Origin: Emergomyces orientalis
Lineage: Eukaryota > Ascomycota > Eurotiomycetes > Onygenales > Ajellomycetaceae
DNA length: 64,000 nt
Assembly (NCBI GenBank): GCA_002110485.1
Contig: MOWL01000068.1
Span: 1,240,001 to 1,304,000 of the forward strand
Direction of reading: 5' to 3'
Part shown: positions 59,401 to 64,000 of the stretch, one piece after another
How positions within the stretch are numbered: position 1 is the stretch's first letter
How the letters are laid out: every line of letters starts with the position of its first letter
The notes under the pieces: generated by a model
What the model saw: the letters and a program-made list of their open reading frames with translations, nothing else
Told to the model about the DNA's origin: nothing
Databases searched by the model: none
Program-made: the position numbers and the translations under genes

Positions 59401-59909
59401 TTCCGGAAAACGCTACAGGTAACCATAGATACTATCACAGAACGTATCGAACCCCTTTGCGGAGAATGGCTGTCGTACCCTAAAGATGGTAAGTTGAAAA
59501 TTTTTTCTCATTTGACTTAGATTAGCTCATTCATTGACTAGAAACAATTAACTCACCATGTGACTCGCAATTCTCAGACGCGGAAGCAACCGAGCTCGAA
59601 TTCATAAAGTCAACATATCTCCCGGAAGTCATTCTGGCATATCACAGCGCACTTTTCTTCGCTGGCCATACAATTGGGCGCGAGGTGCTCACTCAGTGCA
59701 TGATGCTTTCTTCAGTGATAGCTTCATCTCCGTCCCTCACAAACAGCTTCATGGCATCTGGGCGCATGTGCGAATTGGTAGATGCGCTAGCACTATCGAG
59801 CATTGCGATGATGAGTGCGAAGGACTCGAAGTTGAAGAAGAAGCTGGAGGATGGTGCGTCGCTTGATATCTGGAAGATTAAACCGCAGCAGGATGGGGAA
59901 ATGGTTTAG
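56402..59909 (+). CDS. NUP84: Nucleoporin Nup84/Nup107
   Basis: A structural component of the Y-shaped Nup84 (Nup107-160) complex of the nuclear pore, about 1050 residues. Exons are 56402-56461, 56511-56769, 56840-58900, 58972-59296, 59373-59488 and 59578-59909. The start MAPLTYSSGFPLGQHNVSAA is followed by an extreme Glu/Asp tract (about 56553-56712) unusual in length for the family. The ACE1-type helical solenoid then begins (TSDIQQVLNPLRNTADRVTS). Landmarks are WELLLQMLSIDDPESRARAQ, QGLWAHGWLYTKEAIKGAKR and QFYEQAAWLTCWKMLRQGQS. The later ones are NWRAISVCGTP, FLVLQSLGYVRSDS and LRKAGKLELIPLYASLLPDN. The C-terminal exons supply RELFNRVRVDMVPGDITGLG and the closing helices. The first intron removes the alternative start MQPTQAPP at 56505. 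All junctions are in phase. Confidence 0.93.
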
Positions 59910-60356
59910 TGAAAAGGAGGGAAATATAAGATTGAGACTGGGTCAGGAAACTTCAGAGCTGTCCGAGACCTTTCTACCTTTACTAGCAAGTTAGGTTTTC
60001 TTGCATATTTTGTTCTTTACTCCAATGGCTGTGCTGGTTGGGTTGGTTTTGATCTAGTTTTCATTTTACTTCTTCCTCTGGGCCCAGGTGACGGTGGGTT
60101 CTTGTAAGTAACAGCCTGGTATATTTTGATATGGGTTGTTGTGGAGACGTTCTCATTGGACAAGTTCAATTCGATTGTCACATCCAATTCATATCCATAC
60201 CTGCCTCTCTTCGTCTGAAGCCTCATTTAGTATTTACATTTCGTACCATTTGGCCACATTTACTAAATTACCCTTACGCTTAATTATTCCAAGGTTATCT
60301 CCAACAAATAATCAAAATTCTAGATCTGGACAATCAATCCTCAGCTGCTCACTCAC
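59910..60356. other. Convergent intergenic
   Basis: About 450 AT-rich bases between the 3' ends of NUP84 and the cyanamide hydratase gene. No feature is recognised. Confidence 0.5.
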
Positions 60357-61140
60357 TCATTCAAACTTCTCCATAAGCTTATTACCAAGAACCTTAGCGG
60401 GAAACTCCTCCTCCCCCAGTGCTGTCGTATGCGCCCACGGTTTCAAACCATTCTCCTGTCGAATTGTAGCCGCGAAGCAATTTGCCCATTTCAATCGGGG
60501 GAAATGGGTAGATACATCTTCAATCGTAGATGGATGGACAAGGTTTTCATATGAGCCGGTGTTGTCTATTCAATTGTGATTTTTTTCAAGAAAAGAAAAT
60601 CGCATATCAGTCAAGGGGGTTAGAAAATGCCAGAGCTCATGTTCCATCTATCCCACTGAGAGCAAACAGCCAGTGAAAGGAAGAGGGGAAAGAGGATACG
60701 ATACCGAATATCGTCGCCAATTGCACCAACTGTCCCACCGCCGTAATCTTCCCGACCTCACAAAGGTCCTGATGTCGAATAATCGCCTCCGCCACACTCT
60801 CCGCCTGCTCTACCGACGCCACCAACCCTTTTTCCCTCTCCCCTCCCGTTCCGCCGCCTCCCCCTCCTCCGCCCACTCCCTCCATATCCCTCAACACCTC
60901 CATCGCCCGCATGCTCCCATAAAACTCAAAACTCAACCTCGTCTTCCGCAAATTCTCCTCTGTCGTTCCAATGTCATGTAACATGCAAGTTAAAAAGTAC
61001 GTCTCGTCACTGAATGACCACTTAGGAAAGCGATAGCGCTTTATCGCTAGGCCGAAGTGGTAGACGCGCATGCTATGGTTGTAAGTTGGAGTGGGGAGGC
61101 GGACGAGGGAGGGAGCCAGGTTTCCAAGTTTATACCAGGC
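60357..61140 (-). CDS. Cyanamide hydratase-like HD-domain protein (5' end undefined)
   Basis: An HD-domain metalloenzyme like fungal cyanamide hydratase (urea hydro-lyase), which converts cyanamide to urea. Exons on the minus strand are about 61140-60705 and 60565-60357. Visible residues: AWYKLGNLAPSLVRLPTPTY-NHS-MRVYHFG with the first metal His, then CMLHDIGTTEENLRKTRLSF with the HD pair, VAEAIIRHQDLCEVGKITAV, and after the intron DNTGSYENLVHPSTIEDVST, then WANCFAATIRQENGLKPWAH. An insert with eight consecutive Gly (VGGGGGGGGTGG) lies between. The ATG at 61071 would leave out the first metal-binding His. The frame is open upstream to about 61200 without an ATG, so a first exon is missing from my model, or the gene is 5'-truncated by the rearranged DNA around 61330-61720. 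Confidence 0.75.
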
Positions 61141-61333
61141 TTCAGTGGTTGAATTATTACTCTGACAAGACTCAAAAAAACTCCCACCTGCATAACAATC
61201 TGATCATTTGAGGATTATTCAGGCTTCTGCCTACGTCCCCACCCTCTGAAGACATGGGATTTTAAAATTAAGATGCGGACATTTGTCTCCCTTAAGAGAG
61301 CCTGACCAGGTTTATTCTCTCAAGTCCAGGGCT

Positions 61334-61361
61334 GAATCCCGAATCCCGAATCCCGAACCCC
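61334..61361 (+). repeat. 7-base tandem repeat (GAATCCC)n
   Basis: Three perfect GAATCCC units followed by GAACCCC. Confidence 0.9.
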
Positions 61362-61557
61362 GAAATGCTTGTCGGTGGACCAGGGACGGACAATGGCTGT
61401 TGCTTTCTGCTTTGCGTGCGGCTGTCTTCTCCGCCCTATCAAGTGCGCATGAATGCAGCCGAGCCGATTAATGGCAATGGCAGGGGTGCTACCTTTACTT
61501 TATGGCGACTAACCATCCCCTTGTTCAACTGACTACTTACGTGGAACAGGGGGTGAT

Positions 61558-61713
61558 AACGTATTTCACCACTTTCTCGGCCACTTTGTACCATTACATT
61601 AATTTAGTACGGGAAGGTACCTCTGAGACAAACAAAACAAACATTGAAAGGTACCTTCCCATACTAAACTAATGTAATGGTACAAAGTGGCCGAGAAAGT
61701 GGTGAAATACGTT
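61558..61713. mobile_element. Fold-back inverted repeat, 65-base arms (MITE-like)
   Basis: The left arm 61558-61622 (from AACGTATTTCACCACTTTC) is the reverse complement of the right arm 61649-61713, with two transition differences, at about 61606 and 61615. The arms are separated by 26 A-rich bases. It codes for nothing. Its form suits a miniature inverted-repeat or fold-back element or a snapback copy of a terminal inverted repeat. I see no clear target-site duplication. As RNA it would form an almost perfect 65-pair hairpin. It lies about 0.5 kb upstream of the cyanamide hydratase gene. Confidence 0.9.
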
Positions 61714-64000
61714 TATTAACCGACGAAGAATTAGTTCACAAACAATCCAAGGTAGAGGGTCCCTGAAGCCAACAGAAAAAAGACCGTGATGAGTATGTCC
61801 ATGGCAGGTTTAAGAGCGGGAACCATATATCTGTTGCCCTTCTTGTCCGGAAATAGGAAATTTCACACCACACAGTGTCATTCGTGTGGCATCTGATCAG
61901 TCCGGTCCTTGTGCTCTTCGCTCCTCGCCCTCTCAGGTATGCCCTTCTCAACTCCACATCTCTTCGGAGATATCAGGTTCCGCGGATCTAACTCAGCGTG
62001 TAGGTGGGAGGAATGACTCTATTTCCGAAAGGGCCATGGGCGCTCGACTGAATCCACAAGCGGTGCCGCTGCACACGCGTTCGATTTTCTCCACTGGTGA
62101 TACGGCAATTTGCTTGGATAAGATCGGTGAGTATAATGTCCCCCTTAAAGAGTTGAAATACGCCAACTTTTGCTAGTATTTCCATCCCGAATGCCGTTCG
62201 ATGGATTGCAATAGCATCCCTCATACCATACAGGCACGATACCGAAGAGATTTCTGGCATTGAAGGCTGAGTATACGTCGTAAGGGTCAAGGGCGGTAGT
62301 GGATATTTCACTAGACAAAGCTTGCGTCCGCACCTCTATAAATCGCTGGGAAGGTGCAAGAGGTTTCGTTTGGAATGAGAGGCTGGGTTTCCATCGCAAG
62401 TGGTGTCCTCGTGAATACCACTCGGGCCCCTTTTTTTCCCCATTCGATCTATCTCCGCTATTCGGCTGCTCCGGTCCAAAAGTCTCGCATAAAATCTTGT
62501 GTGCGCAGAATTGCCCAGGTTGGGTCATTTTAGGATAATACCAGATCGAGCTTGGCCTCCCCCCCCCCCATATATATCAAACTTGCCACAGACATATGAA
62601 TCCCCTGGAGCTAGCAGCAAAAGTTAAGGACGAATTATCGAATTTCGGACCCATTAAACGGGCTGTGCTTATTTAATACACAGCCACCGCGGTCGGCACC
62701 TACCCCTAGTCTCGAAGCTATCCGGCAGATTTCTCTGATTTAAATTTTCTCCGCGACCTCCCTTATCCACTCCTTTGCCTCCAAGCTCTTCCCCATCGAA
62801 AGATGTCGGTGTAACAAAAAAAAAAAAAAAAGCCGAGAAAGTTGCGCGAAAAAAAGAAAGAAAAAAAATTGGGCCAAAAAGAACCTAAAAAGAATAGAGA
62901 ATGGTCTAGCCATCAGCTCGGTTTAGTTAGTTAGGGATCTAGCTTCCGTACGCTCTTTCCCGGAAGTGATTGCACTTGTTAAGTTGCACAATATTGTGTG
63001 TGGTGGAACAAGAAAGCCAATAACGAAATAGGGCTGTGCAACCTGTTCCCACCTTGAAAGTAGTATGCGTGCGTCTGCGTGTGCCTATGGGGGGGTCAAA
63101 GGAATTGAGACCTCGATTGAGAAATAGGACAAGGTTAAGGAGGAAGAAGGGTCGGGAGTGTTCGTGTTGTTTGTTTCGCTCCGCTGATCCGGTACAAGTT
63201 ATTGTCCTGCATTTGTGCCTGTGCATGTGTATTTTGATTCTTAGATGAGTGGTAATTCATACATATGGCGGGGATGTACGCCTGTAAGTATGGAAGGAGC
63301 ATGTATGTACACATACTCCCTAGCTGGGTGTAACAACAAGGGCTACGGATGATGTTAAACCATTCCGTTTTGATAGGCTCATGTCGACTGTCACATCGAC
63401 TAAGGGCAATCCCTCAAGAGAAAGCCACTCATTGAGCGGTAGTCTGTCCAGAGCGGTGTAATTAAGCATCCTGGCACCAAATGCTGCGTCTCAATGCTGG
63501 TCGAACTTGCCTTGTTCACTAACCAGATGTTTTTCTGCGGCATCAGTGGAAATACATACGTTGTGGCTATCCCCACAGACGGCCACGGCGGGCCTATTTC
63601 GGGGGCTCCATATCCAGAACGAGAGGAACTTTGTCAAGAAAAGTGCAGTCGCATATAAACCTGTGACTTGTTGCGCTCCTTTCATTATCATTCTTGGGGC
63701 ACTGGCGAATTGGATGGGTGTGAGGCGTGGTCTTGGTTCTTCCTGAACTCGGCGGAGAAACATACGCCGTATCTTTGGGCCCTGCTGCGTATTGCTTATT
63801 TTTCGCCAATATGACTAAAGGAGACGAATCTGTGCTTGGGTTTAGCGTGACTCGTTACCAACGCGTTTTGTTATTATTCTCTCAGTAGCGTTAGATGTGC
63901 TGTTGTGGAGCAGATGAGAGCAGTTTAGGATGAGTAAGGAAATGTGTCAACTGGAAGTAAGCTACAAATCATCATTGCAAACCCTGTGATGTAATTGGGT

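Larger units (their letters stand above)
61141..64000. other. Gene-free end of window with repeats
   Basis: No gene is supported in the last 2.9 kb. It includes a CCCGAAT tandem (61334-61361), a fold-back repeat (61558-61713), a C9 run near 62560 and an A-run near 62815-62832. Open frames at 62145-62528 and 63491-63763 (both minus) have no recognisable domains, though fragments such as LYATALFLTKFLSFWIW are hydrophobic. It looks like decayed or repeat-related DNA. Confidence 0.5.

Noticed and set aside
1..64000. CRISPR arrays, prophage or rRNA genes
   Set aside because: None seen; the DNA is nuclear fungal with spliceosomal introns.

Overview
The window is nuclear DNA of a filamentous ascomycete. 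Genes are split by many short GT-AG introns, mostly 45-100 bases, and intergenic DNA is AT- and pyrimidine-rich. The protein set (Scd6 with a large RGG tail, STAND/NACHT protein with a Goodbye-like N-terminus, cyanamide hydratase, MTR-like permease) fits Eurotiomycetes. I would guess Onygenales, but the species cannot be fixed from sequence alone. Exon junctions below were derived by hand from splice signals, reading frame and family similarity, so single-base errors are possible.

Layout. 1-9.3 kb: a WD40 protein (-), the P-body translation repressor Scd6 (+), and an ACBD5/Atg37-like acyl-CoA-binding membrane protein (+). 10-20.4 kb: a small hotdog thioesterase (+), complex I subunit NDUFA8 (-), an unnamed ascomycete protein carrying an in-frame TAA (+), prefoldin subunit 5 (-) and mitochondrial prolyl-tRNA synthetase (-). 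20.7-31.8 kb: ribosome-assembly factor Mak21/Noc1 (+), a LanC-like protein (-), and divergently from it a 1524-residue NLR-type STAND protein (+). 34-45 kb: an amino-acid permease (+), an uncharacterised 744-residue protein (-), APS kinase (+) and V-ATPase subunit C (-). 45-50.6 kb: a mitochondrial hotdog thioesterase (-), an intron-containing tRNA-Arg(CCU) (-), and a gene joining succinyl-CoA ligase alpha to a shortened beta subunit (-). 52-61 kb: a basic hypothetical protein (+), SUMO (-), Cmc4 (+), Nup84/Nup107 (+) and an HD-domain cyanamide hydratase (-). From 61.1 kb to the end no gene is recognisable, but there is a 156-base fold-back inverted repeat.

Most genes are unrelated housekeeping genes with no cluster logic. 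Mitochondrial functions recur: NDUFA8, ProRS, thioesterase, the succinyl-CoA ligase fusion and Cmc4. The best candidates for something unusual are the alpha-beta succinyl-CoA ligase fusion that lacks most of the beta ATP-grasp N-lobe, the divergent LanC-like/NLR pair, the fold-back element near 61.6 kb, and the conserved gene interrupted by a stop at 15265. Very small exons (3 coding bases, 8, 8, 13, 14 and 30 bases) are frequent and would be missed by automatic annotation.
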